From: an uncultured Pseudomonadales bacterium
Lineage (GTDB): Bacteria; Pseudomonadota; Gammaproteobacteria; Pseudomonadales; Pseudohongiellaceae
Assembly (NCBI GenBank): GCA_905478195.1
Contig: CAJQHM010000022.1
Location: 1 to 37,142, forward strand
DNA: 37,142 nt
Reading direction: 5' to 3'
Below are positions 7,587 to 16,094 of this stretch, piece by piece. The first letter of the stretch is position 1, and each line of letters begins with the position of its first letter. The notes under the pieces are model-generated. The model was not told the DNA's origin, did not search any database, and worked only from the letters and a program-made list of their open reading frames with translations. The translations under genes and the position numbers were made by a program.

Positions 7587-9071
7587 ATGTCAGATCAGAA
7601 TTTTCCGCATCTAAATAATTCCAATAACAAGACAGCTTTAGTTGAGGGCGACAACAGCTATAGCTATGCCGAGCTCAATCAGCGTATCGATAAATTCGCC
7701 ACTGGATTGCTGAATGGCAAGGACGATCTGAACGAGGAGCGTATCGCCTTTTTTATTCCAGCCAGTATTGAATACGTGACTACCATGCATGGCATATGGC
7801 GTGCCGGTGGAATAGCTATTCCGCTCAATGTCGCATCGGCCGTCGCCGAGTTAGAACATTATCTCAGCTGTGCAAGTGTGACGCGCATGGTCGCAAACGG
7901 TAAGTATCAAGAATCACTTCGCGAACTCTGTGCACAGCTCAATATCGAACTGGTCAGCGTCGACGACGTTATGGCAGAGAAGGCTGGAGCCTTACCGACG
8001 ATTCTCGCAGAACGTCGAGCGATGATTCTTTTCACTAGCGGTACGACGAACAAGCCCAAGGGTGTTGTGAGTACGCATAAGACTATTCGCGCCCAGATTA
8101 CTACGCTTGTCGAAGCATGGAGCTGGACCGATCAGGATTCCATTCCACTATTTCTTCCACTTCACCATATTCATGGCATCATTAATATTCTAAGCTGCGG
8201 CCTGTGGGCGGGCGCGACCGTGCACCCGTTTGCGAAATTCGATATTCCGAAAATTACGGCACAGATTGTTGCAGGCACCTACAATGTCTTCATGGCCGTG
8301 CCTACTATCTATGTAAAACTTATTCAGTACTTCGACACCATAGATGCCAGTGAAGTAAGCAAGATTTGCGATGGCTTCAGGCCTATGCGTCTAAATATAT
8401 CTGGCTCCGCCGCCTGTCCGGTTAAACTCTTCAATCAATGGAAAGAACTAACCGGCCAGGTATTACTGGAACGCTATGGCATGACGGAGATCGGCATGGG
8501 TCTTTCTAACCCTTACATTGGCGAACGACGTGCCGGACATGTCGGACAAGCACTGCCGGGAGTAGAGGCGCAACTCTTCGACGAAGACCATAATCCGATT
8601 AGCGAGGAAAACACTCCGGGCGAGATTCGCATCAAGGGTGATAACGTATTCCTCGAGTACTGGGACAATGAGAAAGCTACGAAGGAAAGTTTTCACGACG
8701 GCTGGTTCTGCACCGGCGATGTCGCTGTCGTTGATGACGGTTACTACCGCATCATGGGTCGCTCCTCCATCGACATTATCAAGTCTGGTGGCTACAAGTT
8801 ATCCGCTCTGGAGATTGAGGGCACATTACTTACCCATGAGGATATAGCGGAGTGCGCCGTGATCGGAGTCGAAGATGAAACATGGGGAGAATCTGTCATG
8901 GCGTTCATCGGCCTAAAGCCTGGCGCATCAATGGAGTATGCGGACCTTAAGAGTTGGTGTGATGGTAAGATGTCTTCTTACAAAATACCGAAGGCAATAA
9001 AAATTATCGATGCTCTGCCGCGTAATGCGATGGGCAAAGTGACCAAGCCTGACTTGAAGAAATTGCTGTAG
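7587..9071 (+). CDS. matB: Malonyl-CoA synthetase-like acyl-CoA ligase
   Basis: An ANL-superfamily adenylate-forming enzyme that probably activates malonate to malonyl-CoA using ATP and CoA in the cytoplasm. The ATP-binding loop is FTSGTTNKPKGV, followed by ERYGMTEIGMGLSNP with the conserved YGMTE, RRAGHVGQALPGVEAQL as in MatB/ACSF3 ligases, the hinge GRSSIDIIKSGGYKLS, and the C-terminal catalytic lysine region PRNAMGKVTK. I choose ATG 7587 (494 residues) because an AAAGG lies six bases upstream. The in-frame ATG at 7560 has none. The malonate specificity is inferred mainly from the adjacent madLM genes and overall similarity to MatB. Another short-chain acid is possible. Confidence 0.78.
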   Translation: MSDQNFPHLNNSNNKTALVEGDNSYSYAELNQRIDKFATGLLNGKDDLNEERIAFFIPASIEYVTTMHGIWRAGGIAIPLNVASAVAELEHYLSCASVTRMVANGKYQESLRELCAQLNIELVSVDDVMAEKAGALPTILAERRAMILFTSGTTNKPKGVVSTHKTIRAQITTLVEAWSWTDQDSIPLFLPLHHIHGIINILSCGLWAGATVHPFAKFDIPKITAQIVAGTYNVFMAVPTIYVKLIQYFDTIDASEVSKICDGFRPMRLNISGSAACPVKLFNQWKELTGQVLLERYGMTEIGMGLSNPYIGERRAGHVGQALPGVEAQLFDEDHNPISEENTPGEIRIKGDNVFLEYWDNEKATKESFHDGWFCTGDVAVVDDGYYRIMGRSSIDIIKSGGYKLSALEIEGTLLTHEDIAECAVIGVEDETWGESVMAFIGLKPGASMEYADLKSWCDGKMSSYKIPKAIKIIDALPRNAMGKVTKPDLKKLL

Positions 9072-9155
9072 TTCAGTTGTTACGACGTCCGATGTTTTGC
9101 GATTTTATCTTGGTTCGAACGAGCTTAAGTTAACATTTTTCTAGGAGCCAAAGTA

Positions 9156-9644
9156 ATGAAAAAATTAGGCGACACCATAGAACAAACTTTTGGCCTTGCG
9201 GTCTTATTGTTAATGTTACCAATAAATTCTCAGGCGGCGGAAACCTTGCAAGAAATTAAGCAGAAATTTGTAGGAGATTTCGAACTCGTTAGCTACTTTC
9301 AGTTCCCCGAGCAGGGAGACGCTATCGATATGAATTACGTGGGTCGATTAAGCTACGATGCTTTTGGCAATATGTCTGGCCTGGGCATGCCCCGCGACTT
9401 GCCAGAACGAAACCGAGACTCGCAGGAGAGAATTACCGGGGGTTTTGCCTACTGGGGAAAGGTTTCATTCGATGTTGATAACAGCATTGTGATTCATCAC
9501 GTAGAAGGATCTCCCATGGTGCCGGAATGGGTGGGTGGTGAGAATGTGCGTCATTTCGAGTTCAGTGATGGCTTTCTAAAGCTCTCCCTAAAGAACGCTT
9601 CCGGGCGAACCACGGGTACGCTTAGCTGGAGAAAGCTACCCTAA
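9156..9644 (+). CDS. Exported lipocalin-like domain protein
   Basis: A 162-residue protein with an N-terminal hydrophobic segment ending in NSQAAE, likely a signal peptide. One lipocalin-like domain follows, of the kind with the pattern F-V-G-D-F-E-L-V-S-Y near the start, GRLSYDAFGNMS in the middle and HHVEGSPMVPEWVGGENVRHFEF toward the end. These proteins are small beta-barrels and mostly uncharacterised. A strong AGGAG stands eight bases before ATG 9156. It follows the CoA ligase by 84 bp and precedes the radical SAM gene by about 100 bp, all on the same strand, but a functional link is only suggested. I see no active-site signature. Confidence 0.72.
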   Translation: MKKLGDTIEQTFGLAVLLLMLPINSQAAETLQEIKQKFVGDFELVSYFQFPEQGDAIDMNYVGRLSYDAFGNMSGLGMPRDLPERNRDSQERITGGFAYWGKVSFDVDNSIVIHHVEGSPMVPEWVGGENVRHFEFSDGFLKLSLKNASGRTTGTLSWRKLP

Positions 9645-9747
9645 GCCCTTTATCTGAAAGTATTAGTTCATATACGGGTCTTATTCGAGCGCTGGACACT
9701 CTCTCAATACCCGGATTTACGTTAAGCCATTTAGACAAGGAAATTTG

Positions 9748-10818
9748 ATGGAATCGATCTACTACGTGCTCTGCTGGCATTGCCACCGTCGCTGCAAGCA
9801 TTGCTATGAGTCCCGCTTTCGCCCCTATATCAGGGATGAACTCGAAGATGTTGTGAAAGAAGCGGAAACCAATTTCCCCAAGATCATCGCCAACCTTCCT
9901 CCGCGCATGACGTTTCTTGAGCCGAGTGATGATTCCAAGAGCCCCGATTCTTATACTGAAAAAACTGGCAAGATAATTTTATCTGGCGGCGATGTGCTTA
10001 CCGAACCGGTGCGCGAACGAATCCTCTACCCTGTGCTTGAGGCGCTGCAAGAGAAGTATAAGGACAATGGCGGCATAAAAGTCGTGGTGCAGACTACGGG
10101 CGATCTACTAACGCCGAAGATTATCGAAGAGTTGCTGAGCCGTGATGTCTGGTCAATTTCGGTCTCCGGGATGGATGACTTTCATGTTGGCATGGAAGGC
10201 GACAAGAAGAACGTTCTGGCCGAAAAGGTGATAGCGATGCTTGAGGCTGCCGGCATTAAACAGGCCGACGGAGAACCTGATGAGCGTATGTTAGAGACGG
10301 GACCCATCTTCAGCATGTTCGGTGCTAGTGAAGATTCCTGGATAGGTAAGTTATGGCCCCGTGGTCGTGCATGGAAGAATGGGCTTTCTCAGGCGACTAT
10401 CGAAGATAATTTTTGCAACGCATGGTCTGGCGGACTGAATTTTCTACAACACGGCTATGCAGGTTCTGAAGTATCAATCGATCCAACCGGAGATGTTTAT
10501 CCCTGCTGTATCAAGACAGCTCACCCTCTGGGCAATCTGACCGAAGAACCGCTAATAGAAGTTCTCGACGACCTTGCGGGCATCCCGGCGATAGACGCTA
10601 TCAACGCCGGGCGACCGGAACGCATGGGATTGACCCACGGCTGGGATGAAGCCAAGTTTATCGCGGAGTCAGCAACTACCACACCGACCGGTGATGACTA
10701 CGAAAATTTCTGCATTGGCTGCGATAAGTTCCATGTGGAAGTATTGGGCTCAGTACTCGATGAAAGACGTCGCGAGCGTCGCGCTCAGCGTCTGGGCGTT
10801 CTCGCGAGCACAGGTTAA
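9748..10818 (+). CDS. Radical SAM protein with C-terminal cysteine motifs
   Basis: A radical S-adenosylmethionine enzyme. The [4Fe-4S] motif Cx3Cx2C is at residues 12, 16 and 19 (CHRRCKHC), and a GGD motif follows in ILSGGDVLTEP. The C-terminal third carries further cysteines (FCNAW, VYPCCIKT and FCIGCDKF), as in SPASM or twitch domains that hold an auxiliary cluster. The segment SIDPTGDVYPCC followed by HPLGNL is typical of SPASM proteins. ATG 9748 has AAGGA upstream. An in-frame TTG lies one codon earlier. The substrate is unknown. No small peptide gene is evident beside it, but a YnjBCD-type importer follows after 32 bp, so it may act on the imported compound. Confidence 0.82.
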   Translation: MESIYYVLCWHCHRRCKHCYESRFRPYIRDELEDVVKEAETNFPKIIANLPPRMTFLEPSDDSKSPDSYTEKTGKIILSGGDVLTEPVRERILYPVLEALQEKYKDNGGIKVVVQTTGDLLTPKIIEELLSRDVWSISVSGMDDFHVGMEGDKKNVLAEKVIAMLEAAGIKQADGEPDERMLETGPIFSMFGASEDSWIGKLWPRGRAWKNGLSQATIEDNFCNAWSGGLNFLQHGYAGSEVSIDPTGDVYPCCIKTAHPLGNLTEEPLIEVLDDLAGIPAIDAINAGRPERMGLTHGWDEAKFIAESATTTPTGDDYENFCIGCDKFHVEVLGSVLDERRRERRAQRLGVLASTG

Positions 10819-10850
10819 TTTCTTGTTGGCTTTTGTACTCTGAGAATCTA

Positions 10851-12083
10851 ATGGAAGCGCCGGAAACTCATTCTTTCTCCATTCGATTTATTCTGCTAGG
10901 CATACTCTTGCAGCTGACATCGCCTGCCACAGCGCAATCGATAGACCTTTCTGATTGGCAATCGTTGGAGCGGCAGGCGCGTGGTGAAACCGTTTACTTT
11001 AATGCCTGGGGCGGCGAACCAAGAACCAACAACTACTTAGCCTGGGTTAGCGAGCTGATGCTTGAACGCTATGACATCACTTTGCAGCATGTGAAGATCT
11101 CAGATACGGCCGAAGCAGTCTCCAAGGTCGTAGCGCAGCGGCAAGCCGGCAACGATGACAATGGAAGCATCGACCTGCTGTGGATAAATGGCGAAAACTT
11201 CGCCGCGTTGAAGGAAAACGATCTACTCTACGGCCCCTGGGCGGAGTCGTTGCCCAATTTCAAGCTTGTTAATGCCGACCGCTTTCCCGAGATGCTTGAG
11301 GATTTCACTGTGCCCACTCAGGGCTTTGAGTCGCCATGGACTCGCGCACAACTTGTCTTCTACTACGACAGCCAATGGCTAGCAGAACCCCCGCAGGACA
11401 TCCGACAAATTCTGGAATGGTCAATCTCGAACCCTGGGGAGTTTACCTATCCTCGCCCACCTGCATTCCTGGGCAGCACTTTCCTGAAGCAGGCACTTAT
11501 TGAACTCTCCGATCGTGATCCTGCGTTGTACGCACCGGTGTCCAGTGCCGAATTCGAACGACTAGCTCAGGTCTTGTGGGAATACCTCGATGCGCTGCAT
11601 CCAAGCCTGCTGCGTTCGGGTAGATACTTTCCTGCCTCTGCTATAGACCTGAGACGGCTTATGGGAGATGGAGAAATTTCTCTCGCGTTTGCTTTTAATC
11701 CAAACGAGGCGCTGCTTTCGGTACGAAGCGGAGAACTACCGCCTAGTGTTCGAAGCTATGTTTTGCGCAATGGCACGATTAGTAATGTAAGTTTCCTCGC
11801 CATACCTTACAACGCGAGTCAAAAGGCGGGGGCAATGGTAACGGCCAACTTCCTGCTCTCAATAGAAGCACAGGCCAGAGCCAGTGATCCGGATCATATG
11901 GGTAGTACACCAGCAATTTCAATCAGCGATCTGGACAGCAATGCTCGCCGCTCCTTCGAAACGATTACCAGGGACCTGGCAGCACCTAGTGCAGAAGATT
12001 TAGATCGCAAGTTGCAGGAGCCTCACCCCTCGTGGACTCCCGCATTAGAGAGAGCGTGGATTCAGCGCTATAGCGCAAGGTAG
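10851..12083 (+). CDS. ynjB: ABC transporter substrate-binding protein, YnjB family
   Basis: A periplasmic solute-binding protein for the importer encoded by the next two genes. A signal peptide ends near SPATAQS. The mature part begins with the YnjB-like block TVYFNAWGGEPRTNNYLAW and continues with SKVVAQRQAGNDDNGSIDLL and WINGENFAALKENDLLYGP, which I recognise from E. coli YnjB. Length (410 residues) also fits. ATG 10851 lies 32 bp after the radical SAM gene. The alternative in-frame TTG at 10833 has no better ribosome binding site. The transported compound of the Ynj system has not been established to my knowledge. Confidence 0.85.
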   Translation: MEAPETHSFSIRFILLGILLQLTSPATAQSIDLSDWQSLERQARGETVYFNAWGGEPRTNNYLAWVSELMLERYDITLQHVKISDTAEAVSKVVAQRQAGNDDNGSIDLLWINGENFAALKENDLLYGPWAESLPNFKLVNADRFPEMLEDFTVPTQGFESPWTRAQLVFYYDSQWLAEPPQDIRQILEWSISNPGEFTYPRPPAFLGSTFLKQALIELSDRDPALYAPVSSAEFERLAQVLWEYLDALHPSLLRSGRYFPASAIDLRRLMGDGEISLAFAFNPNEALLSVRSGELPPSVRSYVLRNGTISNVSFLAIPYNASQKAGAMVTANFLLSIEAQARASDPDHMGSTPAISISDLDSNARRSFETITRDLAAPSAEDLDRKLQEPHPSWTPALERAWIQRYSAR

Positions 12084-12086
12084 ACG

Positions 12087-13766
12087 ATGCTACGCTGGGC
12101 AAGCCATAGTCTACTCATTCTGCTGGCGGTACCGATCCTGCTCGGTACACTCATTGCCATTTTACCTGCCTTCGGCTATTTCCCAACCCTGGGCGGCACG
12201 GAATTCTCCCTGGATGCATGGCGCGAGCTGGTTCAAGTACCGGGCATTAAGAGAAGCATTCAAATTAGTTTGCTATCGGGAGTTCTAACGCCGCTTATCG
12301 CGCTTGCCCTTGTATTTCTTTATCTCGCGAGCGCCAGTGGTAGCAAGCTGGATAACTGGATGCGGCGACTCGTTTCACCACTGCTTTCTTTCCCACATGC
12401 TGCGGCAGCATTTGGTCTCGCGTTCTTGATTGCACCATCTGGCTTGTTAAGCCGCCTTATATCGCCGGGACTTAGTGGCTGGGAACGGCCACCTGATCTT
12501 CTCATTATAAATGACACATGGGGACTAACCTTACTGTTTGGACTGATAGTAAAGGAGGTCCCCTTCCTGTTACTTATGTCGCTGGCTGCTCTGCCACAGT
12601 TACAGCCATCGAAGCATGTCGAATTAGCCCGCTCACTAGGATATCGGCCCACTATTGCATGGCTGAAAGTTATCGCGCCTAATCTATATCCCCTGATACG
12701 ATTGCCAGTGGCAGCTGTCATCGTCTTTGCTTCGGCTACTGTCGATGTGGCACTTATCCTTGGTCCTACATTACCTCCCACATTAAGTGTTAGGGTTCTA
12801 ACGTGGTTTAATGACGCGGATCTCAACTTCCGTTTTCTGGCTGCGGCAGGCGCGATCTTGCAACTGGGAACGAGTTTGCTTGCGATTACTATTTGGCTAT
12901 GCTTGGAGAAACTATGCGCAGTTCTCTGGCGCTTCTGGGTAGCTACTGGTGACCGCGGCACCGGCGAACGCCTAGTGTTTTTCTCGGGACGCGGAGCCAT
13001 GCCAATCGTCTTGCTGGTAATCACGGGAAGCCTAGTGGCTCTGCTGGTGAATGCATTTGCGGGGCCCTGGCGCTATCCCTCTGTGCTTCCCGCCTCATGG
13101 ACATTTTTGCACTGGACGAACAATTTTCAGAACTTGTTAACGCCGCTGCTGAATACATTGCTGATCAGCGTAGGTTCTACCTTATCGGCTTTGGTGTTGG
13201 TGTTGGCGACTTTAGAGTCAGAGCGACAATCCGGGAAGCTGAGGGCTACGGCAATGTGGTTGCTGTATCTCCCATTACTGGTTCCTCAAATTGTGTTTCT
13301 GTTTGGCTTTATCGTGTTAACTGAATCCATGAGATGGCAGGGTACTATGAGCCTTGTGATATTCGGTCACTTTCTATTTGTGCTGCCTTATGTTTTCTTA
13401 TCACTCTCAGAAGCCTATAGACAATTGGACCCCCGCTGGTCGCAAGTTGCCTCCACGCTGGGAGCCAGCCCGTTTAAGTCGTTCTGGCGTATTCGAATCC
13501 CCTTATTACTGGCACCCTGCCTAACGGCCATCGCCATTGGAATGGCAATTAGCATCAGCTTATTTCTACCGACACAACTGTTGGGTGCAGGACGAATTAC
13601 TACTATTACATCGGAAGCGGTAGCACTAAGTTCCGGCGCTAGCCGAAACCTGATCGCGGTATGGGCAGTAGTCCAGCTCTCACTGCCAATGTTAGGCTTC
13701 TTAGCGGCGCTAACAGTACCCAGGCTACTATGGCGTAATAGAACAGGAATGCGAGAGATTCGATGA
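12087..13766 (+). CDS. ynjC: ABC transporter permease, YnjC family (two fused domains)
   Basis: The inner-membrane channel of the YnjBCD importer. With 559 residues and about twelve hydrophobic segments it contains two permease halves in one chain. Each half has an EAA-type loop: LARSLGYRPTIAWLKVIAPN in the first and VASTLGASPFKSFWRIRIPL in the second, which contact the ATPase. It begins three bases after the ynjB stop, with AAGG six bases upstream of ATG 12087, and overlaps the ATPase gene by four bases (ATGA). The three genes are therefore one translation unit. Confidence 0.87.
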   Translation: MLRWASHSLLILLAVPILLGTLIAILPAFGYFPTLGGTEFSLDAWRELVQVPGIKRSIQISLLSGVLTPLIALALVFLYLASASGSKLDNWMRRLVSPLLSFPHAAAAFGLAFLIAPSGLLSRLISPGLSGWERPPDLLIINDTWGLTLLFGLIVKEVPFLLLMSLAALPQLQPSKHVELARSLGYRPTIAWLKVIAPNLYPLIRLPVAAVIVFASATVDVALILGPTLPPTLSVRVLTWFNDADLNFRFLAAAGAILQLGTSLLAITIWLCLEKLCAVLWRFWVATGDRGTGERLVFFSGRGAMPIVLLVITGSLVALLVNAFAGPWRYPSVLPASWTFLHWTNNFQNLLTPLLNTLLISVGSTLSALVLVLATLESERQSGKLRATAMWLLYLPLLVPQIVFLFGFIVLTESMRWQGTMSLVIFGHFLFVLPYVFLSLSEAYRQLDPRWSQVASTLGASPFKSFWRIRIPLLLAPCLTAIAIGMAISISLFLPTQLLGAGRITTITSEAVALSSGASRNLIAVWAVVQLSLPMLGFLAALTVPRLLWRNRTGMREIR

Positions 13767-14395
13767 GCGAGTCCAAGCTAGAACTAGACAAGGTAAGCAT
13801 TGCGCTTAACGGCAAGCAATTACTGACAGTCGATAGCAGTGTAGGCCCCGGGGAAGTGCTCACAATAATGGGACCCTCGGGCTCGGGTAAGTCTTCGTTG
13901 CTCGCTTATATAGCTGGATTTCTGGCACCCGTCTTCGAGGCCAGCGGCGGGGTATTTGTTAACGGAGACGATATCACCCCCCTTCCTGCCGAGCGTCGTC
14001 GAGTCGGCTTACTGTTTCAGGACCCTCTCCTATTTCCCCATCTATCGATCGCAGGAAATTTGCGCTTCGCTATCGATGATCGTAGTGCCGATAAAGCATC
14101 GTTAATTCGCCAGGGACTGGATGAAGTAGGTCTGGGCGGCTTCGAGGAGCGTGACCCCGGCACGCTGTCGGGCGGTCAGGAATCCCGTATCGCGCTGCTG
14201 CGGCTGCTGCTGTCCAGTCCAAACGCGGTGTTACTGGATGAGCCCTTCTCCAAACTTGATAGCCAGTTGCGCGCAGAAATGAGGACTCTAGTCTTCTCCA
14301 AACTGCGCGCCTCGGGTCTACCGAGCATCCTCGTGACCCATGATCAGGCCGATGCCGATAGCGCTGGCGGTGAAATTATCACTCTAGAACAGTAG
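13763..14395 (+). CDS. ynjD: ABC transporter ATP-binding protein, YnjD family
   Basis: The cytoplasmic ATPase of the YnjBCD importer. Walker A is GPSGSGKSS (residues 37-45), the Q-loop lies in LLFQDPLLFPHLS, the signature is LSGGQESRIALL, Walker B is VLLDEPFSKLD, and the switch histidine is in LVTHDQADA. At 210 residues it is a minimal ATPase with no C-terminal regulatory domain. The start overlaps the permease stop by four bases. No transporter gene follows and the next gene is 270 bp away, so this ends the operon that starts at, or upstream of, the radical SAM gene. Confidence 0.9.
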   Translation: MSESKLELDKVSIALNGKQLLTVDSSVGPGEVLTIMGPSGSGKSSLLAYIAGFLAPVFEASGGVFVNGDDITPLPAERRRVGLLFQDPLLFPHLSIAGNLRFAIDDRSADKASLIRQGLDEVGLGGFEERDPGTLSGGQESRIALLRLLLSSPNAVLLDEPFSKLDSQLRAEMRTLVFSKLRASGLPSILVTHDQADADSAGGEIITLEQ

Positions 14396-14665
14396 CCTGT
14401 GCACTCTCTCCTACAGCCTGACCAAGCGCTGATCCTATAAAGGCCTATTTTCCTTGTCCTCTACAAAGTGTGACCCAGTTCACAGTCGGAGAGCCTGCAA
14501 TCCAAAAATATTGGGGGGATTAGCCACGAAGATGGTGGCATTCTCGGAAAAGCAGTCTTATTGTCTAGAAGCGACTATTCTTGGACAAGGCCAGCATAAG
14601 GCAATTTTCCCACCAACTAATGCACTTACCTAACTGATACTAAACGTTATTTTATGAGTTGAATC

Positions 14666-15865
14666 ATGCCTACAAAACCTTCTCTACTGGTTGCCGATGA
14701 CGAAATTGAGATCGGAGAAATAGTAAAAGCGGTTGCCGAAGGCCTCGGTTTTGAGGTCACCTGTGTAGAAGAAGGCTCGACGGTAGTGGGCTTAGTTGAT
14801 CGAATGAAGCCCGATGTAATTGCGCTAGATCTGCGTATGCCAGGTTCCGACGGCGTTGAGATTATCCGGGAATTGGGCAAAAACCGATGCAAGTCTGGCA
14901 TCCTTCTGATGAGCGGCATGGACCAGCGCACACTCACATCTGTGCAATCCTTGGGCAATGAAAGTAATTTAAATATCGGATCTACCTTGACCAAGCCGAT
15001 GTCTATCGATGCTATCCAGATTGCCTTATCCCCCTATCTGGGAGCTAAAGAGGAATCCAGCCCGCAGACCGGGGTCGAAGCTGCGGACACTCCCTTCGAT
15101 TTTGGCCCAGCGATTCTTTATGAGCCCGAGGTCCAGGTCAAAGCACTACGGGACGAGAGTGCATTACGCATGCGAGTTCACGCCCAGTGGCATTTGGATG
15201 ACAGCCGCGTCATCGATGCACACGAATTATCCACGATGAGCATAGATTGGGGAATCGGCAAGGGTTTGAGCAAGATTCTCTTCACACAATCTTTTAGGAA
15301 CGCACAAGCTTGGGCCAATCAGAATTTCAAACCAGCGATTGCTATCTCTTTGGACGATGCATTTCTAACGGATCTATCAACACCCGATTTCTTCGCCATG
15401 TTTGCTGATCAACACCGTGTGCCGCGAGAGAGGCTTGCAATTGAAATTATGGAAGAATCCCTAAGCAATGAAAAAGACATTGTAAGAGACATTCTTTCCC
15501 GGCTTCGTATCAAGGGATTCAAGATTGATGTCGTAGCAGAGGGCGAAGGAGAGAATATTTTGCCACTGATAGGCAAGCTGCCTATCGACCGGATCGTGAT
15601 TGATATGTCTCACCTGAGCAAGAAGAACAATTTCTATAGCGATATGGAAACCGAGTTTCTATACAGCTCGCTCACATCGGTTGCATACAAAAACGAAATC
15701 AAAGTTTGTGCGGCTCACGTCAACTCCTACGAGATTCTGGAATTTGTAGAAAAATGTAACTTTACTAGTGCAAGAGGTACGCAGATCCTAGCGCCGACCG
15801 AGGCGAATGAAATTCTAACTCTTTATCAAAATGGAAAACTTTCTAAGATTAGTAGAACAAACTAG
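14666..15865 (+). CDS. Response regulator with degenerate EAL domain
   Basis: A cytoplasmic signalling protein of 399 residues. The receiver domain (1-120) is intact: acidic pair D11-D12, phosphoacceptor D55 in ALDLRMPGSDG, and K110 in LTKPM. The C-terminal part has the EAL fold order but not its catalysis. The EAL motif itself is missing, IDDFGTG is replaced by IDVVAEGEG, the KIDRSF lysine site by RIVIDMSHL, AEGVE by AAHVN, and the final glycine-rich motif by GTQILAP. It is therefore probably a c-di-GMP sensor or a protein-interaction module rather than a phosphodiesterase. It lies tail to tail with a canonical receiver-EAL gene, likely its paralogue. The ribosome binding site is weak. Confidence 0.8.
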   Translation: MPTKPSLLVADDEIEIGEIVKAVAEGLGFEVTCVEEGSTVVGLVDRMKPDVIALDLRMPGSDGVEIIRELGKNRCKSGILLMSGMDQRTLTSVQSLGNESNLNIGSTLTKPMSIDAIQIALSPYLGAKEESSPQTGVEAADTPFDFGPAILYEPEVQVKALRDESALRMRVHAQWHLDDSRVIDAHELSTMSIDWGIGKGLSKILFTQSFRNAQAWANQNFKPAIAISLDDAFLTDLSTPDFFAMFADQHRVPRERLAIEIMEESLSNEKDIVRDILSRLRIKGFKIDVVAEGEGENILPLIGKLPIDRIVIDMSHLSKKNNFYSDMETEFLYSSLTSVAYKNEIKVCAAHVNSYEILEFVEKCNFTSARGTQILAPTEANEILTLYQNGKLSKISRTN

Positions 15866-16094
15866 AAAAAGAAAAAATACGGCAGAGCCTGTCATGTCTT
15901 TGAATTACAAATCATTCAAGAATTTCATGTTGATTCGGCCTGCGCAGTGAGTTATCGCGAGCGAATCAATAGCCAGCATAGCGACTCTGACATCTGCAAA
16001 ATACAACTCTTTTGATGAACTAGCTTCTGCTTTCCAAGGTTTACTCAGCCAATGGGAATAACCGCAACCACCAAGAAGCAAATGAATAGCCCTG

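Noticed and set aside
12320-13024. 234-codon open frame on the minus strand inside the permease gene
   Set aside because: It is a shadow of the real permease frame, with serine/arginine-rich composition and no ribosome binding site.
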